Positions 22,282 through 30,399 of a stretch of DNA of 39,350 nt are shown here, piece after piece (the stretch's first letter is position 1; each line of letters starts with the position of its first letter). The stretch covers positions 1 through 39,350 of the forward strand of contig JBIOUF010000162.1 in assembly GCA_044866695.1 (NCBI GenBank), given 5' to 3'. Source of the DNA: JBIOUF01 sp044866695 (GTDB lineage: Bacteria > Actinomycetota > Actinomycetes > Propionibacteriales > Nocardioidaceae). The notes beneath the pieces were generated by a model that was not told the origin of the DNA, did no database searches, and saw only the letters and a program-made list of their open reading frames with translations. Made by a program: the position numbers and the translations under genes.

Positions 22282-25200
22282 TCAACGCTTGCGCGAGCCC
22301 TTCTTCTTGACCGGTACGTGCGCCCAGGAGGCGTCGACCAGCTCGGGCTCCCCGTCGACCCCAGCCTCGAGCGGCTCCCCGTCCAGCGGCTGCCCGCCCG
22401 GCGGGTCGGCCGGCGCCGGCTGCGGCGGCTCGGCCCCGGCCGGTTCGTGGTCCGGCGTGCCGGCCGGGGGTCCGGCCGCCCGGGTCGCCCCCCGGCGCCG
22501 GGTCGTGGTCACGATCCGGGGCACCGCGGGCTCCGGCGGGGTCACCGGAGCAGCGACGTCCCGCCCGGCGTCCTGCCCGGCCTCCTGCACGGCCTCCTGC
22601 CCGGCCTCCCGCTCGTCCACCGGCCCGGCCTCCTGCTCGAGAAGACGACCGGCCGTGGGGTCGTCGGCGGGGGGCTCGCCGGGACCGGCCGGCGGGCTGG
22701 CGGCGCCGTCGGTGGCCGGCTCCAGGCGGTCCCCCGGCGCCTGGTCCGGGTTCCCCACGGCGGCCGGCTGGTCGGCGGTGTCCTCACCGGCCCCGCCGGC
22801 GGCCGGCCGGTCCTGCTCGGGCTCGGCCGGTTCCGGTTCGGGGCGGTCGTCGTGACGGGCCATGGCGGCGAGGTCGGCCGGCGTGGGCACCCGCACCGCG
22901 GCGGCCACGGCCGGCTCCTCGGAGCGGCCGCGGCCGCCGCGCCCGCGGCCGCGTCGTCCCGGCCGGTCGTCCTCCACGCGCCGCTTCGGCTCGACCGGAT
23001 GCTGGTGCACGACAACACCCCGGCCCTGGCAGGCCTCGCAGGGCTCGCTGAACGCCTCCAGCAGGCCGGTGCCGATCCGCTTCCGGGTCATCTGCACCAG
23101 GCCGAGCGAGGTGACCTCCGCGACCTGGTGCCGGGTCCGGTCGCGGCCCAGGCACTCCACCAACCGGCGCAGCACCAGCTCCCGGTTGCTCTCCAGCACC
23201 ATGTCGATGAAGTCCACGACGATGATCCCGCCGACGTCGCGCAGCCGGAGCTGGCGGACGATCTCCTCGGCCGCCTCCAGGTTGTTCTTGGTGACGGTCT
23301 CCTCGAGGTTGCCCCCGGAGCCGGTGAACTTGCCGGTGTTGACGTCGATGACGGTCATCGCCTCGGTGCGGTCGATGACCAGGGAGCCGCCGGAGGGCAG
23401 CCACACCTTGCGGTCCAGGCCCTTGGCGATCTGCTCGTCGATGCGGTACGCCGCGAACGCGTCCCCGCCGTCGGCGTCCTCGTGGCGGCGCAACCGGCCG
23501 GCGAGGTCGGGGGCCACCAGCTCGACGTACTGGCTCACCGTCTCCCAGGCCTGCGCCCCACTGACCACGAGCTCGGAGAAGTCCTCGGTGAACAGGTCCC
23601 GCACCACCTTGAGGGTCAGGTCGGGCTCTCCGTAGACCAGCTGGGGCGCGTTGCCGGCGGCCACCTTCGCCTCGATGTCGGCCCACCGGGCGGTGAGCCG
23701 CTCGACGTCATGGGTGAGCTCCTGCTCGCTGGCCCCCTCTGCGGCGGTGCGCACGATGACCCCGGCGGTGTCGGGGACGATCTCCTTGAGCAGGGCCTTG
23801 AGCCGGTTGCGCTCGGTGTCGGGGAGCTTGCGGGAGATGCCGCTCGCGGTGCCGTCGGGCACCAGGACCAGGAAGCGGCCGGGCAGGCTGACCTGGCTGG
23901 TCAGCCGGGCCCCCTTGTGTCCGACCGGGTCCTTGCTGACCTGCACCAGCACCGCCTGGCCGGGCTTGAGCACGGCCTCGATCCGCCGCGAGCCGCCGTT
24001 GTTCGCGCCGAGCGCCTCCCAGTTGACCTCGCCGGCGTACAGCACGGCGTTGCGGCCCTTGCCGATGTCGATGAACGCCGCCTCCATGGAGGGCAGCACG
24101 TTCTGCACCCGGCCCAGGTAGACGTTGCCGATCAGCGAGGTCTGCGACTCGCGCGCGACGTAGTGCTCGACCAGCACCTTGTCCTCGAGGACGGCGATCT
24201 GGGTCAGGTCGTCCCGCTCGCGGATCACCATGACCCGGTCCACCGACTCGCGGCGGGCCAGGAACTCCGCCTCGCTGATCACCGGCGCGCGCCGCCGCCC
24301 CGCCTCTCGGCCCTCACGACGCCGCTGCTTCTTCGCCTCCAGGCGCGTGGAGCCGGTGAACCCGGTGATCTCGTCCTCCGGGCGGCGGGTCTGGCGCACC
24401 CGGGTCACGGTGTTCTGCGGGTCGTCGGGGCCTCCGTCGTCGGTCTCGCCGGCGCGCCGGCGCCGGCGACGCCTGCGCGTCGTGCCGCCCTTCTCCTCGG
24501 CCTCGGCGCCCTCGGCCGGCTCGGCCCGCTCGGCTTCGAGGGGGCCGCCGGCGGCCGCCGGTTCCCCGTCCGACCCGGCCCGGTCGTCCTCACCGGCCGC
24601 GACCTCGCCGTCCGGCCCGGTGTCCTCGGGCTCGCCGCCTTCGCCGCCTTCGCCGCCGCGACGGCGCCGACGGCCTCCGCGCCGCCGTCGCCGGCGAGGC
24701 CCGCCCTCACCGGGCTCCTCGCCGTCGACCTCCACGGGTTGGGCCGGCTCTGCTCCCTCTGCGGTGGCCTCTGTGGGGGCCTCTGTGGGGGCCTCTGTGG
24801 GGGACTCTGCGTCCGCCGCGGCCTCCCGGGCGGCGTCCCCGGGCTCTGTGTCGTCGAGGTCCTCCGCAGCGTCTGGCTCCGGCCCCGGCTCGGCCTCCGC
24901 GGCGGGGGCCGGCGCCTGCGCGGGGGGCTGGAACAGCGGTGTCACCAGCACCACCGGCGGCGCGGCCGGCTGGTCCGGCCCGGGCTGGTCGCCGGACTCC
25001 TCACCCCGCGTGTCCGTGGCGGCGGCTCCCGGCTCGGCGGCGAGCGTGGTCGGCTCGACGGGCAGGTCGGCGGGCGGCGGTGCCTTCTTCGTGGTGCGGC
25101 GAGCCGCGGTGCGCTTGGCCGCAGCGCGCTTGGCTGCCGGCGGGGCCTCCGGGCTCTCGTCCTGACCGGTCCCCTCCTGCCCGGGCTCGACCCCTTCGCC

Positions 25201-25560
25201 CGCCGCCTCCACGGTGGCCGCGGCGGGCGCCTTCCTGGTCCGGCGTGCGGGGGCCCGCCGGGGCGCGGTGGGCGCGTCGTCGGCGGCCGCCGGTCCTTGG
25301 TCGTCGGCGGCGGGTTCGGCGCCCGCGGAGGCCACCGACTTCTTCGTGGTCCGCTTGGCCGGGGTCCGCTTGGCGGCGGTCTTCCGGGTCGCGGCCCGTC
25401 TGGGGGCCGGCTGGTCCGCCGGGCCGGCCGGGTCGCCAGGGTCGGCCGGGTCCGTGGCCGCCTCGCGGTGGGGGGGCTCGGAGGGGTCCGGCGCCTCGCC
25501 CTGGTCTTCGGTGGCCGGCTGGTCCGGTGTGTCTGACGGTGTGTCTGAGACGTCGAGCAT
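22282..25560 (-). CDS. rne: Ribonuclease E/G
   Basis: 1092 residues. Main endoribonuclease for mRNA decay and rRNA processing. The catalytic core spans about residues 430-860: an S1 RNA-binding domain (SLIGNVYLGRVQNVLPSMEAAFIDIGKGRNAVLY), the DNase I-like site with magnesium-binding Asp in DVNTGKF and VVDFIDM, and the zinc-link CEACQGRG. A roughly 430-residue N-terminal arm, as in other actinobacteria, is Ala/Lys/Pro-rich with PAKRTTKK-type basic patches and acidic stretches. A second disordered arm of about 230 residues is C-terminal. The ATG was chosen because GGGAGAG lies upstream. A 12-bp in-frame tandem repeat encodes APTEAPTEAPTE around 24770-24815. Confidence 0.96.
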   Translation of the reverse strand: MLDVSDTPSDTPDQPATEDQGEAPDPSEPPHREAATDPADPGDPAGPADQPAPRRAATRKTAAKRTPAKRTTKKSVASAGAEPAADDQGPAAADDAPTAPRRAPARRTRKAPAAATVEAAGEGVEPGQEGTGQDESPEAPPAAKRAAAKRTAARRTTKKAPPPADLPVEPTTLAAEPGAAATDTRGEESGDQPGPDQPAAPPVVLVTPLFQPPAQAPAPAAEAEPGPEPDAAEDLDDTEPGDAAREAAADAESPTEAPTEAPTEATAEGAEPAQPVEVDGEEPGEGGPRRRRRRGGRRRRRGGEGGEGGEPEDTGPDGEVAAGEDDRAGSDGEPAAAGGPLEAERAEPAEGAEAEEKGGTTRRRRRRRRAGETDDGGPDDPQNTVTRVRQTRRPEDEITGFTGSTRLEAKKQRRREGREAGRRRAPVISEAEFLARRESVDRVMVIRERDDLTQIAVLEDKVLVEHYVARESQTSLIGNVYLGRVQNVLPSMEAAFIDIGKGRNAVLYAGEVNWEALGANNGGSRRIEAVLKPGQAVLVQVSKDPVGHKGARLTSQVSLPGRFLVLVPDGTASGISRKLPDTERNRLKALLKEIVPDTAGVIVRTAAEGASEQELTHDVERLTARWADIEAKVAAGNAPQLVYGEPDLTLKVVRDLFTEDFSELVVSGAQAWETVSQYVELVAPDLAGRLRRHEDADGGDAFAAYRIDEQIAKGLDRKVWLPSGGSLVIDRTEAMTVIDVNTGKFTGSGGNLEETVTKNNLEAAEEIVRQLRLRDVGGIIVVDFIDMVLESNRELVLRRLVECLGRDRTRHQVAEVTSLGLVQMTRKRIGTGLLEAFSEPCEACQGRGVVVHQHPVEPKRRVEDDRPGRRGRGRGGRGRSEEPAVAAAVRVPTPADLAAMARHDDRPEPEPAEPEQDRPAAGGAGEDTADQPAAVGNPDQAPGDRLEPATDGAASPPAGPGEPPADDPTAGRLLEQEAGPVDEREAGQEAVQEAGQDAGRDVAAPVTPPEPAVPRIVTTTRRRGATRAAGPPAGTPDHEPAGAEPPQPAPADPPGGQPLDGEPLEAGVDGEPELVDASWAHVPVKKKGSRKR

Positions 25561-25690
25561 CGGCTCTCCCTGCACCCACGGCAGGCACGGCTCGTAGGTG
25601 CTCTGGTCAGTCGTGCCGGCGGGCCTGGAGGCCGCGGCACGGAAGCGTGCGGGGTCCCCCCGCGCGTCCGGCGGGGCGGCGACTCCGTCC

Positions 25691-25715
25691 CCCGAGGCAA
25701 CGGCGGCGCCTCGGG
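25691..25715 (-). promoter_or_regulatory. Hairpin in the rne upstream region
   Basis: CCCGAGGC pairs perfectly with GCCTCGGG around 9 bases, about 130 bases before the rne ATG, with no T tract. It lies in the 212-base spacer between the DUF2344 gene and rne. It could be a weak terminator or an RNA element in the rne leader. RNase E controls its own mRNA through its 5' leader in E. coli, and any parallel here is inference. Confidence 0.4.
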
Positions 25716-25772
25716 CTCACCTGACCGCGGTCGGCGTGGTGGAGGCCGGCGCTGTCACCGGCGGCCTCGTGG

Positions 25773-26552
25773 TCACCCCGCGTCGCGGTCGGGAGCCAAA
25801 GGATCTCCCACCGTGCCGGTCCCTTCGTCGAGCGGACCTTGGGCCAGCCGCTCGTACGTCGGAGCGGGACCGGCGTCCAGTCCGGCGACCTCGCGGAGAC
25901 CGGCGAGGACGTCATCGGGTCTCACAGCGGGCGTGCCATGCCGTAGGACCATGTCGAGTATCGCACACCGCTCGCCGTGACCGGGGCGAGCGGCCCTCCC
26001 CACGCCGTCGCCGTCCTCGGTGGCCACCTCGGCGGCCCGCAGCCGCAGGACCGCTGAGCGGGCGTCGAAGCTTCGCAGCCCGCGCTTGGTCATCCGGGTG
26101 ACCGGCACCTCCGCGGCGGCTAGGAACGTCGCGACCGCACCGGCCGCCGTCTGCGCGTCGACTCCGGGCCAGAGCACCCGCCACCGGCTGGCCTGCAGCC
26201 GGTCGGCCAGCGTCCCGCCGCGAGCGACCAGCACCTCGACCACGTCCAGGCCCGGTGGCAGCGCGGCGTCGAGCTCCCGGGCCACGTCCCCCGGGTCGGT
26301 CTCCCGGGCCAGCCCGAGCTCGAGGTACTCCGCCTCGCTGGCCGCTCCCGTGGGCGCCGCCCCGGCGTAGGAGATCCGCGGATGCGGGGTGAACCCCGAG
26401 GAGTAGGCCATCGGCACCTGGGCGCGCACCAGTGCTCGTTCGAAGGCGCGCGCGAAGTCCCGGTGGCTGGTGAACCGCAGCCGCCCTCGCTTGGCGTACC
26501 TGACCCGAAGCCGCTGGACGGGCGGCGACTGCTGCACCGGCTGCTCGGGCAC
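25773..26552 (-). CDS. DUF2344 (TIGR03936 family) protein
   Basis: 259 residues. It opens VPEQPVQQSPPVQRLRVRYAKRGRLRFTSHRDFARAFERALVRA, then GFTPHPRISYAGAAPTGAASEAEYLELGL, the family signature. In many bacteria this domain follows, or is fused to, a TIGR03960 radical SAM protein and sits beside RNase E/G and rplU-rpmA, exactly as here. No reaction is established. The GTG start lies 7 bases after TAGGGT. An in-frame TTG 33 bases upstream lies in the 22-bp repeat array before the promoter and is unlikely to be used. Confidence 0.9.
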   Translation of the reverse strand: MPEQPVQQSPPVQRLRVRYAKRGRLRFTSHRDFARAFERALVRAQVPMAYSSGFTPHPRISYAGAAPTGAASEAEYLELGLARETDPGDVARELDAALPPGLDVVEVLVARGGTLADRLQASRWRVLWPGVDAQTAAGAVATFLAAAEVPVTRMTKRGLRSFDARSAVLRLRAAEVATEDGDGVGRAARPGHGERCAILDMVLRHGTPAVRPDDVLAGLREVAGLDAGPAPTYERLAQGPLDEGTGTVGDPLAPDRDAG

Positions 26553-26559
26553 CCCCGGG

Positions 26560-26565
26560 ACCCTA
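26560..26565 (-). promoter_or_regulatory. -10 box of the DUF2344 gene (leaderless)
   Basis: TAGGGT with 7 bases to the GTG. The region where a -35 would sit lies inside the first unit of repeat array 2. Confidence 0.55.
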
Positions 26566-26574
26566 CCGGTGCGC

Positions 26575-26668
26575 CGAGCCGTCAATGTTGGTGGGTCGAG
26601 CCGTCAATCTTGGTGGGCCGAACCGTCAATGTTGGTTGCCCGAGCCGTCAATGGTGGCGGGGCCGAAC
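26575..26668. repeat. 22-bp tandem repeat array 2
   Basis: Cores CGAGCCGTCAAT (one unit with CGAACC) start at 26575, 26597, 26619 and 26641, exactly 22 bp apart, with a partial fifth at 26663. The variable parts resemble GTTGGTGGGT. The array lies between the radical SAM gene and the DUF2344 promoter. The rest of this spacer (26669-26786) shows nothing I can identify. Confidence 0.9.
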
Positions 26669-26786
26669 CGAGCGTGCGGGCTCGGGCGCCTTGGTTTCGA
26701 GGCTCGCAAGCTCGCACCTCAACCAGCGGCGGGACCGGGCCGTCCACGGTGACCGGCGGGGGTCCGCGCAGCCTCCTCCGGCCGGG

Positions 26787-28757
26787 CTACACCACGGCCA
26801 GCGGCAGCAGCCGGCGGCCGGTGGGGCCGATCTGGGTCGCGGTGCCCAGCTGCGGGCAGACGCCGCAGTCGTAGCAGGGCGTCCACCGGCAGTCCTCGAC
26901 CCCTGGAGTGTCCGGCCCCGCGTCGGGGTCCACGGCGTCCTGCCAGTCCTCCCAGAGCCACTCGCGGTCCAGCCCCGAGTCGAGGTGGTCCCAGGGCAGC
27001 ACCTCGGAGTGGGCGCGCTCCCGGGTGGTGTACCAGTCCAGGTCCACGGGCTCACCGGCCAGCGCCCGTTCGGCGGCGGCCGCCCACTGGTCGAAGCAGA
27101 AGTGCTCGCTCCATCCGTCGAAGCGGGTCCCGTCTCGCCACACCTCCTCGATGACCCGCCCGACCCTGCGGTCCCCCCGGGACAGCAGTCCCTCGATGAT
27201 GCCCGGCCGCCCGTCGTGGTAGCGGAACCCGATGGCACGGGCGTAGCGGCGGTCGGAGCGCACGGCGTCGCGCAGCCGGTGCAGCCTCCGGTCGGTGGTC
27301 TCGTGGTCGAGCTGGGCGGCCCACTGGAACGGCGTGTGCGGCTTGGGCACGAAACCGCCGATCGACACCGTGCAGCGGATGTCGTTGCGTCCGGAGGCCT
27401 GACGACCGGTGTCGATCACCCGCTTGGCCAGGTCCGCGATGGCCAGGACGTCCTCGTCGGTCTCGGTCGGCAGACCGCACATGAAGTAGAGCTTGACCTG
27501 CCGCCAGCCATGGCTGTACGCCGTCGCGACGGTGCGGATCAGGTCGTCCTCGGTGACCATCTTGTTGATCACCCGGCGCATCCGCTCGGTGCCGCCCTCC
27601 GGCGCGAAGGTCAGCCCGGAACGGCGCCCGTTGCGGGACAGCTCGCCCGCAAGCGTCACGTTGAAGGCGTCCACCCGGGTCGAGGGCAGGCTCAGGGAGA
27701 CGTTCGTGCCGGCGTACCGGTCGGCGAGGTCGTGGGCGAGCTCGCCGATCTCGCTGTGGTCGGCGCTGGACAGCGAGAGCAGGCCCACCTCGGAGAAGCC
27801 GGACCGGCGCAGCCCGGTGTCGACCATCGCGCCGACCGTCTCCAGCGATCGCTCGCGGACCGGTCGGGTGATCATGCCGGCCTGGCAGAACCGACAGCCG
27901 CGCGTGCAACCTCGGAAGATCTCCACAGAGAACCGTTCGTGCACGGTCTCGGCCAGCGGGACCAGAGGGTTGCGCGGGTACGGCCAGTCGTCGAGGTCGG
28001 TCAAGGTGTGCTTGGCCACCCGCCACGGCACGCCGGGCCGGTTCGGCACGACCCGCTTGACCCGGCCGTCGGGGAGGTACTCGACATCGTAGAACGCCGG
28101 CACGTACACCCCGCCGGAGACCGCCAGCCGGTGGAGCAGCTCCTCGCGCGGGCTGCGCCCCGCCAGCCCCGGCCGGCCCTCCGCCTTCCACTCCCGCACC
28201 ACCGCGGAGATGGCCAGCACCACCTCCTCGCCGTCCCCGAGCACCGCGGCGTCGACGAAATCCGCGACCGGCTCGGGGTTGAACGCGGCGTGCCCGCCGG
28301 CCAGCACGACCGGGTCGTCGAGCCCACGGTCGGCGGCGTGCAGCGGGATGCCGGCCAAGTCCAGCGCGGTCAGCAGGTTGGTGTAGCCCAGCTCGGTCGC
28401 GAACGAGACGCCGAGCAGGTCGAAGGCCCGGACCGGCCGGTGCCCGTCGACGGTGAACTGCGGGACGTCGTGCTCGCGCATGGCCCGCTCGAGGTCGGGC
28501 CAGACCGCGTAGGTCCGCTCGGCCAGCACCCAGTCCTGCTCGTTGAGCACCTCGTAGAGGATCTGGACCCCCTGGTTGGGCAGGCCGACCTCGTAGGCGT
28601 CGGGGTACATCAGCGCCCACCGCACCTCGGCGTCGGCCCAGTCCTTCACCGAGGAGTTCAGCTCCCCGCCGACGTACTGCACGGGCTTCTGCACCCCCGC
28701 GAGCAGGTGCTCGAGTCGGGGGAACACCGAGTCGGGGCACGTGGCTGCGGTGGGCAT
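26787..28757 (-). CDS. TIGR03960-type B12-binding/radical SAM protein
   Basis: 656 residues. The N-terminal 230 residues resemble a cobalamin-binding-like domain (NQGVQILYEVLNE, LGYTNLLTALDLAGIPL, GGHAAFNPEPVADFVD). The radical SAM cluster motif CTRGCRFCQAG is near residue 282, binding [4Fe-4S] and S-adenosylmethionine, followed by SLSSADHSEI and LPSTRVDAF. A C-terminal Cys cluster CRWTPCYDCGVC near residue 620 may bind another metal centre. The biochemical function is unknown. The genomic link to RNase E and ribosomal proteins suggests RNA or ribosome modification, which is inference. The start is ATG, 13 bases after GAGAGG. Confidence 0.9.
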   Translation of the reverse strand: MPTAATCPDSVFPRLEHLLAGVQKPVQYVGGELNSSVKDWADAEVRWALMYPDAYEVGLPNQGVQILYEVLNEQDWVLAERTYAVWPDLERAMREHDVPQFTVDGHRPVRAFDLLGVSFATELGYTNLLTALDLAGIPLHAADRGLDDPVVLAGGHAAFNPEPVADFVDAAVLGDGEEVVLAISAVVREWKAEGRPGLAGRSPREELLHRLAVSGGVYVPAFYDVEYLPDGRVKRVVPNRPGVPWRVAKHTLTDLDDWPYPRNPLVPLAETVHERFSVEIFRGCTRGCRFCQAGMITRPVRERSLETVGAMVDTGLRRSGFSEVGLLSLSSADHSEIGELAHDLADRYAGTNVSLSLPSTRVDAFNVTLAGELSRNGRRSGLTFAPEGGTERMRRVINKMVTEDDLIRTVATAYSHGWRQVKLYFMCGLPTETDEDVLAIADLAKRVIDTGRQASGRNDIRCTVSIGGFVPKPHTPFQWAAQLDHETTDRRLHRLRDAVRSDRRYARAIGFRYHDGRPGIIEGLLSRGDRRVGRVIEEVWRDGTRFDGWSEHFCFDQWAAAAERALAGEPVDLDWYTTRERAHSEVLPWDHLDSGLDREWLWEDWQDAVDPDAGPDTPGVEDCRWTPCYDCGVCPQLGTATQIGPTGRRLLPLAVV

Positions 28758-28800
28758 GGCCGACGACGCACCTCTCGCGTGGACGAAACGACAGCATCCC

Positions 28801-28806
28801 AGCGTA
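28801..28806 (-). promoter_or_regulatory. -10 box of the radical SAM gene
   Basis: TACGCT about 44 bases upstream of the ATG, giving a short leader. It lies just before the start of the 147-bp repeat block. Confidence 0.4.
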
Positions 28807-28842
28807 CGACGCCGCAGCCGGTCTCGGCTCGCGCCCGCCCCA

Positions 28843-29244
28843 CCGCAACGCGAAACAGGCAACCCACGGCGAACCGTCGGATGCCCTCACATCCTGGACC
28901 GCCGCGTGCGAGGCCGGGCCGCGCCGAGGCCGAGGGAGCGCTCTGAGCGCACCCAAGGAGCCTGCCCAGCCGCGGCAGCGGCACCCCGCCGCACCGCGGA
29001 ACAGGGCGACCCACGGCGAACCGTCGGATGCCCTCAGATCCTGGACCGCCGCGTGCGAGTCCGGGCCACGCCCAGGCCGAGGGAGCGCTCTGAGCGCACC
29101 CAAGGAGGCTGCCCAGCCGCGGCAGCGGCACCCCGCCGCACCGCGGAACAGGCGACCCACGGCGGACTTCAGATGCCCTCACATCCTGGACCGCCGCGTG
29201 CGAGGCCGGGCCACGCCGAGGCCGAGGGAGCGCTCTGAGCGCAC
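28843..29244. repeat. Tandem repeat of about 147 bp, 2.7 copies, overlapping the end of rodA
   Basis: Copies begin at about 28843, 28994 and 29141, each starting near CCGC...AACAGG. They share the blocks ATCCTGGACCGCCGCGTGCG and GAGGGAGCGCTCTGAGCGCA, with only scattered differences. The third copy stops at 29244 and contains the last roughly 21 codons of rodA. This block accounts for most of the 421 bases between the radical SAM and rodA genes. No gene is seen in it. Confidence 0.9.
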
Positions 29245-30399
29245 GTGGATGTTCTGCAGCAGCCCGACCGCCATGAGAGTCGCGAACATCGCCGAGCCGC
29301 CGTAGGAGACCAGCGGCAGGGGGACCCCGGTGACCGGCATGATGCCCAGGCACATGCCGATGTTCTGGAACGCCTGGAAGCCGAGCCAGCAGGCCACTCC
29401 GGCCGCGGCCAGCCGGCCGAACAGGTCGTCGGCCCGAGCCGCGATCGTGACGGCCCGCCAGAGCACCAGGCCGAGCAGCGCGATCAGCAGGCCCGCGCCG
29501 ACCAGGCCGAGCTCCTCGCCGGCCACCGTGAAGACGAAGTCGGTGTGCTGCTCGGGCACGAAGCCCGACCGGGTCTGCGACCCGTCGAACAGCCCCTGGC
29601 CGAGCAGCCCGCCGTTGCCGATGGCGATGCGCGCCTGCTCGGTGTTGTAGCCGGCGCCGCGCGGGTCCAGACCCGGGTCGGTGAACGCCAGGAACCTGTC
29701 CACCTGGTAGTCCTGCAGCACCCCCAGCGACACGGCGGCCGCGGCGGCCGCCGCCCCACCGGCGGCCAGGCCGACCAGCCAACGGCGCGGCGCGCCGGAG
29801 ACCGCGATGACCCCGCCCACGGTGGCGGCCAGGACCAGCATCGTGCCCAGGTCCGGCTGCAGCAGGATCAGCAGGGTCGGCAAGGTGGCCACGGCGAGCA
29901 TGCCCAGGACGTCGGCGTGCCCGACCTCGCGCTGCTTCCAGGAGCCCTCGGTGCGCTCGGCCACCACGAGCGCCATCCCGGCCACCACCGCCAGCTTGGC
30001 GAACTCGGCGGGCTGGATGGACATCCCGGCCACCATGATCCAGGACCGCGAGCCGTTGACGGTCGAGCCCATCACGAGCACGAGGACCAGTCCGGCCAGC
30101 GACCCGGCGTACACCAGCGGGGCCAGGATCCGCACCCAGCGGTGGTCGGTCGCCGCGACCACCACGGCCAAGACGATGCCGATCGCGATGTTGACCAGGT
30201 GCCGGCGCAGGAACGCCTGTGGGTCGCCGCCGGTCAGATCGTCCCGCTGGGCGGTCGCCGACCAGACCAGTACGGCGCCCAGCGCCAGCAGCGCCGCGAC
30301 CGCGGCGGTCAGCACCCAGTCCAGCCTGGGCACCCGGGACCAGGTGGTCTCCGGGCGTCCCACCGCGGGCCGGCCCTGCGCCTTGGTCAGCAGGCTCAT
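29179..30399 (-). CDS. rodA: RodA peptidoglycan glycosyltransferase (SEDS family)
   Basis: 406 residues, about ten membrane spans. It polymerises glycan strands from lipid II with its partner PBP2 in side-wall or polar elongation. SEDS hallmarks are NGSRSWIMVAGMSIQPAEFAKL, LQPDLGTMLVLAA and MPVTGVPLPLVSYGGSAMF. The ATG overlaps the mrdA stop (ATGA). The protein departs from the usual RodA end after LLQNIHVR, and the last 20 residues (SERSLGLGVARPRTRRSRM) are encoded by the 147-bp repeat, so the original C-terminus was probably replaced. Confidence 0.95.
   Translation of the reverse strand: MSLLTKAQGRPAVGRPETTWSRVPRLDWVLTAAVAALLALGAVLVWSATAQRDDLTGGDPQAFLRRHLVNIAIGIVLAVVVAATDHRWVRILAPLVYAGSLAGLVLVLVMGSTVNGSRSWIMVAGMSIQPAEFAKLAVVAGMALVVAERTEGSWKQREVGHADVLGMLAVATLPTLLILLQPDLGTMLVLAATVGGVIAVSGAPRRWLVGLAAGGAAAAAAAVSLGVLQDYQVDRFLAFTDPGLDPRGAGYNTEQARIAIGNGGLLGQGLFDGSQTRSGFVPEQHTDFVFTVAGEELGLVGAGLLIALLGLVLWRAVTIAARADDLFGRLAAAGVACWLGFQAFQNIGMCLGIMPVTGVPLPLVSYGGSAMFATLMAVGLLQNIHVRSERSLGLGVARPRTRRSRM

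Noticed and set aside
26553..26585. TTG-initiated N-terminal extension of the DUF2344 protein
   Set aside because: It would start inside the repeat array and upstream of the TAGGGT -10 box, which fits the GTG at 26552 exactly.
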